Below, in pieces: positions 9,381 through 18,669 of a stretch of 64,000 bases of DNA. The position numbers and the translations under genes are program-made. Source of the stretch: Rhodospirillales bacterium (GTDB taxonomy: Bacteria > Pseudomonadota > Alphaproteobacteria > Reyranellales > Reyranellaceae); assembly GCA_947466085.1 (NCBI GenBank), contig CANIEC010000005.1, positions 1 through 64,000 of the forward strand, in the 5' to 3' direction. Position 1 is the first letter of the stretch. Every line of letters begins with the position of its first letter. Below the pieces are notes generated by a model. The model saw only the letters and a program-made list of their open reading frames with translations, was not told the origin of the DNA and did not search any database.

Positions 9381-9408
9381 ATGGCCTGCTCCGCAGGGTG
9401 CAGGCCAT
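9381..9408. repeat. Small hairpin between helicase and TPR genes
   Basis: ATGGCCTGC at 9381-9389 pairs perfectly with GCAGGCCAT at 9400-9408 across a 10-base loop. No T-run follows, so it is a poor terminator. The rest of 9254-9495 shows no gene; TGCTACAA near 9442-9449 could be a -10 element for the TPR gene. Confidence 0.4.
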
Positions 9409-9495
9409 ACTGTGCCCAACGTACGACAGAACTGCGCCCTTCTGCTACAAGCGCCCGACATGAGACGACGTTCTCTCGGGATCGAGCCCTTGCCC

Positions 9496-10869
9496 ATGCG
9501 CCTTTCGACCAAGCTCCTGCTGACCGCCGCGGCATTCATCGCCGGCGGTGCCGGCATCTATGCCTTTTCCTACCACCTCTATCCGCCGCCTTCGGCGCGC
9601 GACCGGCAGGCGGCCATTCCGGCGCCGGCGCCGGCTCCCCCTCCCGCCGCTCCCCTTTCCGACCAGGCGGTTGCCCAGCTCTATGGCGAGTGCGTGCGGG
9701 GCGCCTGGCCCACGGTCAAGGACGCCGACGTGCGGGCGGCCGCCTGCTCGAAGGCTCTGCAGACCCGCCGGCTCAAGCCGCCTGAAATCGCGCTGGCCCG
9801 GCTCACGCGCGGCATTGCCCGCACGGCCCTGGGCGACAAGATCCTGGCCGCAGAGGATTACGCAGAGGCGCTGAAGCACTATGACGGCGCCGTCGATCCC
9901 AGGAATCCCGATTCGCTGAACCTCTACCGCCGCGCCACCTCGCTGCATGCGACGGGCGAGACCGACCGTGCGCTCTCCGACTATAGCGACGCGATCCGCG
10001 TCGACCCAGGCAACTCGCTTGCCTATCTCGGTCGCGGCGTCCTGCTGGCGAGCCGCAAGCGCGCCTACAATCGCGCCATCGAGGATTTCGACAAGGTGCT
10101 GGTTCTGCAGCCGGACAATGTCGACGCGCTGATTGCCCGCGGCAATGCCTACAGCCAGATCGGCGACAACGGCCGTGCGCTCGCCGACCTCGACCGCGCC
10201 ATTCAGCTCGCACCCGACAATGCCCAGGCCTACGTGATCCGCGGTCTCGCCAACAACCGGCGCGGCCAGAAGCAGCTGGCGATGCAGGATTACGAGACGG
10301 CGCTGAAGATCGCCCCCCGCTACCCGCAGGCGCTGGCCAATCGCGCCGCCCTGCTTTCGGAGGAAGGCAGCTACGACCGGGCGATCGGCGATCTCGACGA
10401 ATCGATCAAGGCCGATTCCGAAAATCCCGTCGCCTACTACAATCGTGGCTATGCCTACTTCGCCAAGCACGAGTACGACAAGGCGCTGGCCGATTACGAT
10501 GCGGCCATCAAGCTCGAACCCGACATGGGTCGGGCCTACAACAACCGCTGCCTCGTCCGCGCTATCACGGGCAAGGATCTGGTGGCCGGCCTGCAGGACT
10601 GCGACACGGCACAGAAGCTGATGCCGCTGAACCTCGACGTCCGCGACACGCGCGGCTTCATCTACCTCAAGCTCGGCGATCCCCGCCTCGCGGTGAAGGA
10701 ATACAACGACGCTCTCGATGTCGATCCCAACCGCCCTCTGGCGCTTTACGGCCGCGGCATCGCGCGCAGCATGATCGGCGAGACGCGGGAGGCAGACGCA
10801 GACAAGGCCGCTGCCCTGACGCTCGATCCGGAGGTCGCAGAGCAGTTCGCTCCCTTCGGCCTGAAGTAA
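9496..10869 (+). CDS. Membrane-anchored tetratricopeptide-repeat protein
   Basis: A 457-residue protein with an N-terminal hydrophobic segment (LLLTAAAFIAGGAGIYAF), a Pro/Ala-rich linker, then about eight TPR units recognisable by repeated A-Y-x-x-R-G and A-x-x-D-x-x-x-A-I patterns (residues about 100-450). TPR arrays mediate protein-protein contacts; here they would lie on the periplasmic side if the N-terminal segment is an anchor or signal. An ATG at 9460 would add twelve residues. Neither start has a clear ribosome site. It is a stand-alone gene followed by a repeat-filled spacer. Partner unknown. Confidence 0.8.
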   Translation: MRLSTKLLLTAAAFIAGGAGIYAFSYHLYPPPSARDRQAAIPAPAPAPPPAAPLSDQAVAQLYGECVRGAWPTVKDADVRAAACSKALQTRRLKPPEIALARLTRGIARTALGDKILAAEDYAEALKHYDGAVDPRNPDSLNLYRRATSLHATGETDRALSDYSDAIRVDPGNSLAYLGRGVLLASRKRAYNRAIEDFDKVLVLQPDNVDALIARGNAYSQIGDNGRALADLDRAIQLAPDNAQAYVIRGLANNRRGQKQLAMQDYETALKIAPRYPQALANRAALLSEEGSYDRAIGDLDESIKADSENPVAYYNRGYAYFAKHEYDKALADYDAAIKLEPDMGRAYNNRCLVRAITGKDLVAGLQDCDTAQKLMPLNLDVRDTRGFIYLKLGDPRLAVKEYNDALDVDPNRPLALYGRGIARSMIGETREADADKAAALTLDPEVAEQFAPFGLK

Positions 10870-11007
10870 CGTCCAGCTCGGTTAGCGCAAGTCGATGAGC
10901 CGCAAGTGCCCTAGCGGGCGCAGGGCTCGGTAATGGCTCCCGGGACGGGCAGGGCAATCGCATGTGGCCTAGAAAGGCCGGAGCAGTTGGCGTTTCCAAG
11001 AAAGTGA

Positions 11008-11106
11008 AAGGTCCCTCACTGCGTTCGGGATGACAATTTTTGTTGGGATTTGCGCAGTGCGCCAATCAAACAAACGCTGTCATCCCAAACGCAGAGAGGG
11101 ACCTTA
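11008..11106. repeat. Long palindromic dispersed element, copy 1 (HPERSEG type)
   Basis: Imperfect inverted repeat: the arm around 11008-11034 (AAGGTCCCTCACTGCG...) pairs with 11079-11106. A second copy lies at 31416-31514. Not only the arms but also the 40-odd-base loops are alike (GGATTTGCGCAGTGCG here, GGATTGGCGCCGTGCG there), so this is one element family. Its translation gives the familiar spurious peptide NCHPERSEG. It sits in a gene-free spacer, 10870-11408, which holds three repeats and no credible gene. Confidence 0.8.
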
Positions 11107-11136
11107 CCTCTATGCGATTGCCCTGCGGATTCGGTG

Positions 11137-11189
11137 GGTGCGGCATTCGCTTCATTTGTTTCGTTTATTTTGGTTATTTCGTTTGTGTT
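11137..11189. repeat. TTTGTTTCGTT-rich dispersed repeat, copy 1
   Basis: A T-rich stretch (GGTGCGGCATTCGCTTCATT then TGTTTCGTTTATT...TTTCGTTTGT) that aligns with 60475-60524 in an otherwise GC-rich sequence. Both copies lie in gene-free spacers. Function unknown; it may be a decayed mobile or REP-like sequence. Confidence 0.55.
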
Positions 11190-11273
11190 CCTTCTCGAGG
11201 TCGTCCAGCTGCCACGCGGCATCTTGGGAGCCAGCGCGGCCGTCCCTTGATACAAAGAGCGCTCTGATGGAGC

Positions 11274-11385
11274 GCGTCTCGAAGGGTGGGCACGAGCACC
11301 GCGTCTGTTGCCCATCCTTCGAGACGCGGTCCGGAGTTTACCCCGAGGTATTCGAGGGGGCCGCTCCTCAGGATGAGGGGGTACA
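11274..11385. repeat. Second palindromic repeat type with GCGTCTCGAAGG arms
   Basis: GCGTCTCGAAGGGTGGGCA at 11274-11292 pairs with 11309-11327 with a single mismatch. The tail to about 11385 (CCGAGGTATTCGAGGGGGCC then GCTCCTCAGGATGAGGGG) resembles intergenic repeats common in alphaproteobacterial genomes. It lies just downstream of the D-2-hydroxyacid dehydrogenase stop and could act as a transcription barrier. Confidence 0.6.
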
Positions 11386-11408
11386 GGTCGGCTTGAAGTG
11401 GAAAGACT

Positions 11409-12374
11409 CTAGTAACCCGCTGCGCGGTCGACCACTTCCTTGAGCGGCTCGCCGTCGAGGAAGCGCTTCAGGTTCTCGACGAACAGGCGCGCCACGAAGC
11501 GGTCGCGCTGCGGGTGCGGACCGCCGATGTGCGGCAGCACGATGATGCCCGGAGCTTTCCAGAACGGGTGCTCCGACGGCAAGGGCTCCTGGCGGAAGAC
11601 GTCGAGCAGGGCGCCGGCGATCTTCTTCTCCCTCGTGGCGGTCATGAGATCGGCATCGTGGACGATCTGGCCGCGGCCGAAGTTCAGCAGCCAGGCGGAC
11701 GGCTTCATCCTTGCCAGCCGCTTCGCATCGATAAAGTTCTCGGTGTCAGGAGTCGCCGGCAGCAGCAGGAGCACGTAGTCGGACTGCGACAGCACCTCGT
11801 CGGTCTGCCCGGGCGCGAGCACCTCGGCCACGTTCGGGATGCGCGTCGGCCGCCGCTTCGTGCCGATCACATGCATGCCGAGCGCGACGGCGATGCGCGC
11901 CACTTCCTGCCCGATGGCGCCCAGGCCCAGGATGCCAAGCGTCTTGCCCGTCAGTGGCTGGGCCACGGTATGGACCCACTTGCTTTGCTTCTGATGTTCG
12001 GCGACCTGGGCGTAAGGCTTCGCGACATGGAACAGCGCGCCGATGATGTTCTCCGGCATCGACTCGGTATGCGTGCCGCGCGCGCAGGTGAGTGTGAGGC
12101 CCGGCGGCAGGTCGGGCAGCGCCAGCCAGTTGTCGACGCCGGCGCTCATCGCCTGCGCCCAGCGCAGCCGGGGCATCGCCGGCAGGAGACCCGCCGGCAC
12201 CGCGCCCGCCATCATCGCCTCGGTCCGGGCGAGCTGCTCGGCCGACGGCTTCTCCTTGCGCGGCAGCGTGTCGACCGCGACCCGCTCGGCGAGGCCCGCC
12301 GCCTGGATCGCGTCGAGATAGGCCGCGGGGGAATCGGTCCAGAGCAGGATGTGGGAGCGGTTCGTCGAGGACAT
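11409..12374 (-). CDS. D-2-hydroxyacid dehydrogenase (NAD-dependent)
   Basis: A 321-residue member of the D-isomer 2-hydroxyacid dehydrogenase family, interconverting 2-oxo and D-2-hydroxy acids. The NAD site GILGLGAIGQE is mid-protein, the substrate-binding Arg is in LLNFGRGQ, and the catalytic His is in LPHIGGPH. The substrate (glyoxylate, hydroxypyruvate or another 2-oxoacid) is not determined. The ATG at 12374 begins five bases after the SDR stop on the same strand, so the two form an operon. The frame stays open far upstream inside the SDR gene, but that part is antisense-type noise. Confidence 0.88.
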   Translation of the reverse strand: MSSTNRSHILLWTDSPAAYLDAIQAAGLAERVAVDTLPRKEKPSAEQLARTEAMMAGAVPAGLLPAMPRLRWAQAMSAGVDNWLALPDLPPGLTLTCARGTHTESMPENIIGALFHVAKPYAQVAEHQKQSKWVHTVAQPLTGKTLGILGLGAIGQEVARIAVALGMHVIGTKRRPTRIPNVAEVLAPGQTDEVLSQSDYVLLLLPATPDTENFIDAKRLARMKPSAWLLNFGRGQIVHDADLMTATREKKIAGALLDVFRQEPLPSEHPFWKAPGIIVLPHIGGPHPQRDRFVARLFVENLKRFLDGEPLKEVVDRAAGY

Positions 12375-12379
12375 GGACG

Positions 12380-13126
12380 TTACAGCCCCTGTCCGCCGGC
12401 CACGGCGATGGTCTGGCCGGTCACCCAGGAAGCCAACGGCGAGGCGAGGAACAGCGCGACGTTCGCGACTTCCTCGGCATGGCCCATGCGACCGAACGGG
12501 ATCGAGGCCAGCGTGCCGTTGTAGAGGGCAGGATTGTCGGTCTTGCGCTTGTCCCAGACGCCGCCGGGAAACTCGATCGAGCCGGGCGCGATGCAGTTCA
12601 CGCGGATGCGATCCTTCGCATACATCGCAGCCTGGGTGACCGTGTAGTGGATCACCGCGGCCTTTATGGCGCCGTAGGGCGGCTGGCGCGCCGCCGGGTG
12701 GAGCGCGGAAATCGAGGAGATGTTGACCACGTTGCCCTGCGACTTCTTCAATTCCGGCAGGGCCTCCTGCGTCGCATGCACGATCGACAGCATGTCGACC
12801 GCGAGGCCGCTGGTCCAACCCTTGTCGTCATCCGAGGAGCCGAAGGCCGAAGCGTTGTTGATCAGGAGATCCACTCCCCCCAGTGCCGAGATGGCATCAC
12901 GTACATAGCCGCGCACGGCGTCGCCCTGCGCGAGGTCGGCGCTGGCGGCATGGGTCTTGTGGCCGTACCTGGCGAGTTCCGCGCGGGTCTCTTCGAGTGT
13001 CTTGGAATCGCGTGCGCAGATCGAGACGTCGCCGCCGCAGGCCGCGAAGCCCATGGCGATGGCCTTGCCGATGCCCCGGCTGCCACCGCAAACGATCGCC
13101 TTCTTCCCCGTGAAATCCAGTTTCAT
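12380..13126 (-). CDS. SDR-family oxidoreductase (FabG-like)
   Basis: A 248-residue classical SDR. GGSRGIG is at residues 12-18, NNAS near 89-92, the catalytic Ser in ISSISALH, and YGAIK supplies Tyr and Lys; the C-terminus is normal. It likely reduces or oxidises a hydroxyacyl or sugar-type substrate. The ATG at 13126 has a strong AGGAGAAGG site ten bases upstream. It is the first gene of a two-gene operon with the D-2-hydroxyacid dehydrogenase, which hints at a shared 2-oxo/hydroxy acid pathway. Confidence 0.9.
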   Translation of the reverse strand: MKLDFTGKKAIVCGGSRGIGKAIAMGFAACGGDVSICARDSKTLEETRAELARYGHKTHAASADLAQGDAVRGYVRDAISALGGVDLLINNASAFGSSDDDKGWTSGLAVDMLSIVHATQEALPELKKSQGNVVNISSISALHPAARQPPYGAIKAAVIHYTVTQAAMYAKDRIRVNCIAPGSIEFPGGVWDKRKTDNPALYNGTLASIPFGRMGHAEEVANVALFLASPLASWVTGQTIAVAGGQGL

Positions 13127-13143
13127 TGCACCTTCTCCTTTGC

Positions 13144-13209
13144 GGCCGCCACCGTGGCGGCCAGTGCCTTGCAAATCAATCAGGAATGAATTTCACATGG
13201 AGATTGATT
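13144..13209. promoter_or_regulatory. Two stacked palindromes in a divergent intergenic region
   Basis: GGCCGCC at 13144-13150 pairs with GGCGGCC at 13156-13162, and AATCAATC at 13174-13181 pairs with GATTGATT at 13202-13209. Both lie between the divergent SDR operon and the small secreted protein. They could be operator sites or hairpins; no promoter boxes are convincing. Confidence 0.3.
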
Positions 13210-13263
13210 GCATTCACCGTCATCATGCGACGCAGGCGCCGGAACGAGCGCGGCACAGGGAGA

Positions 13264-13665
13264 ATGAACAGGGTGCGGATACTTGGGACGCTTCTGGCGT
13301 CATTGGTGCTCCCCTTCTTGCCCGTTGCCATCGCCTGGGCCGCCAACGAGCCGGTCACCGGCGTCGACGTCACCGTCCGGAGCAAGGCTGACGGCCGCGT
13401 CATCATCGAGACCGTCACCGACGGGCGTGGCGCCTTCGTGGTGAGGGAGATGTGGCCGGGTCTCTACACCATTGAAGCCGGGGCCAAGCTTCCCCTGGCA
13501 CTCCTGAAGCGCAGCGGCGAATGGGGCATCGCGCTGATCCCCGTCTCCATCAGGCCGGCCAAGCCGGAAAAGCATCGCGCCAAACCGACGGCCAGGGGCA
13601 TGCAGGTCGACATCATCGTGCCTGACGGGACGATGGGATCCTACACGGTGATCATTACGGACTGA
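13264..13665 (+). CDS. Small secreted protein with carboxypeptidase-regulatory-like fold
   Basis: A 133-residue protein with a signal peptide (LASLVLPFLPVAIAWAA) followed by about 100 residues resembling a Greek-key, carboxypeptidase regulatory-like or SpaA-like domain: TDGRGAFVVREMWPGLYTIE is typical of the strand-turn pattern. It is probably periplasmic. Start chosen at ATG 13264, preceded by AGGGAGA; in-frame ATGs at 13225 and 13186 are alternatives. Function unknown, and no catalytic residues are evident. Confidence 0.65.
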   Translation: MNRVRILGTLLASLVLPFLPVAIAWAANEPVTGVDVTVRSKADGRVIIETVTDGRGAFVVREMWPGLYTIEAGAKLPLALLKRSGEWGIALIPVSIRPAKPEKHRAKPTARGMQVDIIVPDGTMGSYTVIITD

Positions 13666-13746
13666 GAGCGGCGGTACATATTGAACAGCGGAACGGCTCC
13701 GCTAGACTGCCTCCCAATCAAGAAATCACAGGAGGCTTTGTTCAAA

Positions 13747-14742
13747 ATGACCAAAATCATGATTCCGCGTCGACGCGCGCTCACTCTCTCCGCCGGCGCG
13801 CTCGCTGCGCCGATGATCGCGTCGGGCGTCGCCCGCGCGCAGAACGACTGGCCCAACCGGCCGGTGAAATACATCGTGGTGTTTCCGGCCGGCGGCCCGA
13901 CCGACACGCTGTCGCGCATCGTCTGCCAGGAACTCTCCGAACTCACGGGCCAGCAGTTCATCATCGAGAACCGCGCCGGCTCCGGCGGCAATATCGGCGC
14001 CGACGTCATCGCCAAGTCGGCCCCGGACGGCTACACGATCGGCCTCTACACGATCGCCGCGCATGCCATCGCGCCCACGCTCTATGCCAAGCTTCCGTTC
14101 GACGCGGGCAAGGACTTCACCGGCATCGCCATGCTGTGGTCGGTGCCCAACATGCTGATGACGCGGCTCGACTTCCCGGCCAACACGATCCCCGAGCTGA
14201 TCGCGCTGGCGAAGGCCACCCCGGGCAAGTTCACCTTCGCGTCGTCGGGTGCCGGCACCAGCCCGCACCTGACCGGCGAGATGTTCAAGCAGATGGCCGG
14301 CGTCAATCTGCTGCACGTGCCCTACAAGGGGAGTGCGCCCGCCCATCAGGACATCCTGGCCGGCCAGGTCGACATGATGTTCGACAATATCCCCGGCCCC
14401 CTTGGCCTGATGAAGGGCGGCAAGGTGAAGGGCATCGCGGTGACCTCCAAGGAGCGTCATCCCGCAGTGCCTGACAAGCCGACCTTCGGGGAATTCCTGC
14501 CGGGCTTCGAGATCACCTCGTGGGGCGGCGTCTGCGCGCCGGCCGGCGTGCCGCCGGCAATGGTCGAGAAGCTCTCGGCGCTGACCAAGCAGGCCCTGCA
14601 GAAGCCCAGCGTGAAAGCCGCCTTCGACCAGCAGGGCGCCACCCAGATCTGGATGACGCCGGCCGAAACCGCCGCCTACCGCGCCGCCGAGGAAAAGAAG
14701 CTCGCCCCGGTGATCAAGGCGTCGGGCGCCAAGGTGGAGTAA
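13747..14742 (+). CDS. Bug/TctC-family periplasmic solute receptor
   Basis: A 331-residue tripartite tricarboxylate transporter-type receptor. An N-terminal RRRALTL signal of Tat character ends near ARAQ; the mature part shows WPNRPVKYIVVFPAGGPTD, ENRAGSGGNIGAD, LLHVPYKGSAPAHQDILAGQ and PDKPTFGEF, all hallmarks of Bug proteins. Such receptors bind carboxylates, amides or nicotinate-like compounds. No TctA/TctB membrane partners are in the window. AGGAGG lies eleven bases before ATG 13747. It precedes an ABC importer of a different family and may share its locus only by proximity. Confidence 0.92.
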   Translation: MTKIMIPRRRALTLSAGALAAPMIASGVARAQNDWPNRPVKYIVVFPAGGPTDTLSRIVCQELSELTGQQFIIENRAGSGGNIGADVIAKSAPDGYTIGLYTIAAHAIAPTLYAKLPFDAGKDFTGIAMLWSVPNMLMTRLDFPANTIPELIALAKATPGKFTFASSGAGTSPHLTGEMFKQMAGVNLLHVPYKGSAPAHQDILAGQVDMMFDNIPGPLGLMKGGKVKGIAVTSKERHPAVPDKPTFGEFLPGFEITSWGGVCAPAGVPPAMVEKLSALTKQALQKPSVKAAFDQQGATQIWMTPAETAAYRAAEEKKLAPVIKASGAKVE

Positions 14743-14796
14743 CTTCCGCCTGTCGCGCTGTCGCGCGGGCTGGCATGGAATTCGCTGCACCGGTGC

Positions 14797-15874
<1,078 letters not shown>

Positions 15875-15891
<17 letters not shown>

Positions 15892-16735
15892 CACGCCGAC
15901 GGGCTGGCGGCCGCGCCATGGAGTCTATTGGCTCATCATCATGCCGGCCCTTGCAATGCTGGTCCTTCTCTATCTCGTGCCGCTCGCGGACGTTCTCGTC
16001 ACCAGCGTCACGGATCCCAAGCCGGGCCTCGACAATTTCCTGCTGCTCTTCACCAGCACGTCGGTCCAGAAGACCCTGCTGACGACTCTGCGCATTGCCG
16101 CGCTCACCACCTTCGTCGCCCTGCTGCTGGGCTATGTCGTCGCCTACGCGATGCGCGCCGCGAACTCCAGCCAGCAGCGTCTCATGCTGTTCTGTGTCCT
16201 CCTGCCCTTCTGGATATCGGTGCTGGTTCGCTCCTTTGCCTGGATCGCCCTGCTCAGCAGCCGCGGGCCGGTGAATGCCGGACTGATGGCCTGGGGGCTC
16301 ATCGACGAGCCGTTGCCGCTGGTGCGCAACGAGACAGGCGTCCTGATCGGCATGGTCCACGTCATGCTGCCTTATGCGGTGCTGACGCTCTACGCCAACA
16401 TGCGCGGCATCGACGTGCGGCTGGTCGCGGCGGCGCGCAGCCTCGGCGCCAGCCGGTTCCAGGCGTTCCGCATGGTCTTTCTGCCGCTCACCCGCCCCGG
16501 CCTGATCGGCGCCGGCACGCTGGTCTTCATCCTGTCGCTCGGCTTCTACGTCACGCCCGCGCTGCTGGGCGGCGGCAAGGTGCTGATGATCGCGGAGTAT
16601 GTCGCTGTCCAGATCAACGACACGCTGCGCTGGGGGTTGGGAACCATGCTGGCCACGACGCTGATGCTGTCCGTGCTTGCCGCGCTGTGGGCGCTCTCCC
16701 GCGTCCTCGACGTCAAGCGGCTGTTCGGCGCGTGA
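15875..16735 (+). CDS. ABC transporter permease, PotB-like
   Basis: A 286-residue inner-membrane permease with six hydrophobic segments. The EAA-type loop reads VAAARSLGASRFQAFRMVFLP, the docking site for the ATPase. A GTG at 15875 with GGAGG upstream overlaps the ATPase gene by 17 bases, implying translational coupling. It pairs with the second permease to form the membrane channel of a polyamine-type importer. Confidence 0.92.
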
Positions 16736-16745
16736 GGGGGACACC

Positions 16746-17534
16746 GTGAACCGCCACCACGCGACCGGGATCGTGATGGCGTTCGCCTGGATGGTGCTGG
16801 GCTTCCTCGCCCTGCCCGCCTTTGCCGTCGTGCCGATCTCCTTCACCGACACGCGCTATCTCGCCATGCCGGACGAGCATTGGTCGCTGCAGCACTGGCG
16901 CGCCTTCCTGTCGAACCGCGAGTGGCACGACAGCATCTGGCAAAGCCTCTGGATCGCCTGCGTCTCGACCCTGGGCGCCGTCGTGGCGGGCACGCTGTGC
17001 GCCATCGGCTGCTGGCGCGCCTCATCTCGCTGGTCGGAACGCGTCCGGACCGCGATGATTCTGCCCATGGCCGTGCCTACGATTGTCTATGCCTTGGGCA
17101 TCTATCGCCTCTATGTCGATCTCGACCTGGTGGGCTCGGCGATCGGCATCGTCTTCGCGCACACGGTGACCGGTCTGCCCTACGTCGTACTGACCGTCTC
17201 GGCTTCTCTCGCCAATATCGATCCCAGGCTCGAACAGGCAGCCCGCGGGCTCGGCGCGTCCGTCGGCCAGACCTTGCGCTGGGTGATCGTTCCGAACGTC
17301 GTGCCCGGCATCCTGTCGGGCGCGATTTTTGCTTTCATCCATTCGTGGGATGAGCTGATCGTCGTGATCTTCATCGGTGGCCGGGCGTTCTTCACCCTGC
17401 CGCGCCGCATGTGGGACGGCATCAACGACAATCTCGACCCCGTCATCGCCGTGGTGGCGACGGGCATGATCCTGTTCACGCTGCTCGTTCTCAGTGCGGA
17501 GCTTGCGCTAAGGGCCCGACGACCGAGGAGCTAG
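16746..17534 (+). CDS. ABC transporter permease, PotC-like
   Basis: A 262-residue permease with six hydrophobic segments and the EAA loop EQAARGLGASVGQTLRWVIV. The GTG at 16746 has GAGGGGGA just upstream and lies ten bases after the PotB-like stop. The frame stays open upstream, but the extension lacks membrane character. It is the second membrane subunit of the importer. Confidence 0.92.
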   Translation: MNRHHATGIVMAFAWMVLGFLALPAFAVVPISFTDTRYLAMPDEHWSLQHWRAFLSNREWHDSIWQSLWIACVSTLGAVVAGTLCAIGCWRASSRWSERVRTAMILPMAVPTIVYALGIYRLYVDLDLVGSAIGIVFAHTVTGLPYVVLTVSASLANIDPRLEQAARGLGASVGQTLRWVIVPNVVPGILSGAIFAFIHSWDELIVVIFIGGRAFFTLPRRMWDGINDNLDPVIAVVATGMILFTLLVLSAELALRARRPRS

Positions 17535-17545
17535 GAGGTGAAGTG

Positions 17546-18658
17546 ATGTCCGACATGAGCGATCGTCAGGGCGATATCGAGCGGTTCGTCCAGAATACCG
17601 AAGGCAAGGTCTACTCCCGCCGCGTGTTCTTCGGCATGTGCGCCGCACTCGGCGTCGCGCCGGTGGCGGCGCGCCTCAGCCCGGCGATGGCCGACCAGAA
17701 GGAACTCGTGCTGGTCAACTGGGGCGGCGATGCCGTGCGCGGAATGAAGGCTTCCTTCGTCGATCCCTACGTGAAGAAGTTCCCGGACCGCAAGGTCGCG
17801 ATCGACGGCACCGGACCGTCCACGAGCCGAATCCGCCTCATGGTCCAAAGCGGCAAGGTCACCTGGGACATCATGGACCGCAACCTCCACACGGCCCTGG
17901 AGATCGGCCCGGAAGGCATGCTGGAGAAGATCGACTATTCTGTCGTCGACAAGAGCAAGGTGCGCCCGGAGCACGCGGTCGAATGGGGCATCGGCAACTA
18001 CCTCTACGCCATGGTCCTGACCTACAACACCAAGAAGTGGGGCGGCGAGGTTCCGACGAGCTGGAAGGATGTCTGGGACTTCAAGAAATTCCCGGGCAAA
18101 CGGGCCTTTCGCCGCGAGCCCGACGCCGTGCTGGAAGCCGCTCTGATGGCCGATGGCGTGCCTTTCGACAAGATCTACCCGATCGACATGAAGCGCGCGC
18201 TCGACATGCACAAGAAGATGAAGGAGCACGCGATCTACTACACCGTCATCGCCGACGGCCAGAACGCCTTCCGCAACGGCGAGGTCCATCTCGGCCAGCT
18301 GCTCAATACACGCGCCTGGCCGCTGAAGCAGGACACCAAGGGCCTCTACGACTGGACCTGGAACGAGGGTGTGTCGTGGGGCGCCTGCTGGATGGTGCCC
18401 AAGGGCGCCCAGGGCGGCAAGGCCATCTGGGACTTCATCGCCATGACCCAGGACCCGCAGGCACAAGCCGAGCTTCTGAAGTCCAACGGCTACGGGCCGG
18501 TCAACCCCGAGGCCTCCAAGTTCCTCGATGCCGACTGGAACAAGGTCAATCCGGGCGCGGCCGAGAACTATGCGAAGATGCTGCCGGGCGGCATCGAATG
18601 GTACGCCAAGAACGCGACGGCGGCCCGCCAGCAACTCATCGACGCGCTCTCGAGCTGA
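17546..18658 (+). CDS. ABC transporter substrate-binding protein, PotD-like, Tat-exported
   Basis: A 370-residue periplasmic receptor of the spermidine/putrescine (PotD/PotF) group: LVLVNWGGDAVRGMKASFVDPY opens the mature part, and LTYNTKKWGGEVPTSWKDVWD is typical. The signal is twin-arginine type (YSRRVFFG near residues 23-30), preceded by an unusually long polar n-region of about 23 residues. AGGAGGTG precedes the ATG at 17546, eleven bases after the permease stop. Ligand is inferred only as a cationic or polyamine-like small molecule. Confidence 0.92.
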   Translation: MSDMSDRQGDIERFVQNTEGKVYSRRVFFGMCAALGVAPVAARLSPAMADQKELVLVNWGGDAVRGMKASFVDPYVKKFPDRKVAIDGTGPSTSRIRLMVQSGKVTWDIMDRNLHTALEIGPEGMLEKIDYSVVDKSKVRPEHAVEWGIGNYLYAMVLTYNTKKWGGEVPTSWKDVWDFKKFPGKRAFRREPDAVLEAALMADGVPFDKIYPIDMKRALDMHKKMKEHAIYYTVIADGQNAFRNGEVHLGQLLNTRAWPLKQDTKGLYDWTWNEGVSWGACWMVPKGAQGGKAIWDFIAMTQDPQAQAELLKSNGYGPVNPEASKFLDADWNKVNPGAAENYAKMLPGGIEWYAKNATAARQQLIDALSS

Positions 18659-18669
18659 GGACAACCGAC

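Noticed and set aside
8092-9459. Long in-frame extension upstream of the TPR gene
   Set aside because: Arg-rich sequence overlapping the helicase in another frame; the TPR protein starts at the hydrophobic segment.
6464-9535. 1023-residue open frame antisense to the helicase
   Set aside because: Arg/His/Ala-rich with no motif; a shadow of biased third positions in a GC-rich gene.
10667-11065. Minus-strand frame giving a peptide with NCHPERSEGPF
   Set aside because: It runs across the palindromic repeat and antisense to the TPR gene; this peptide is a known artefact of the repeat family.
13144-13162. GC hairpin as terminator of the SDR operon
   Set aside because: It lies upstream of the SDR start, not after its end, and has no T-run.
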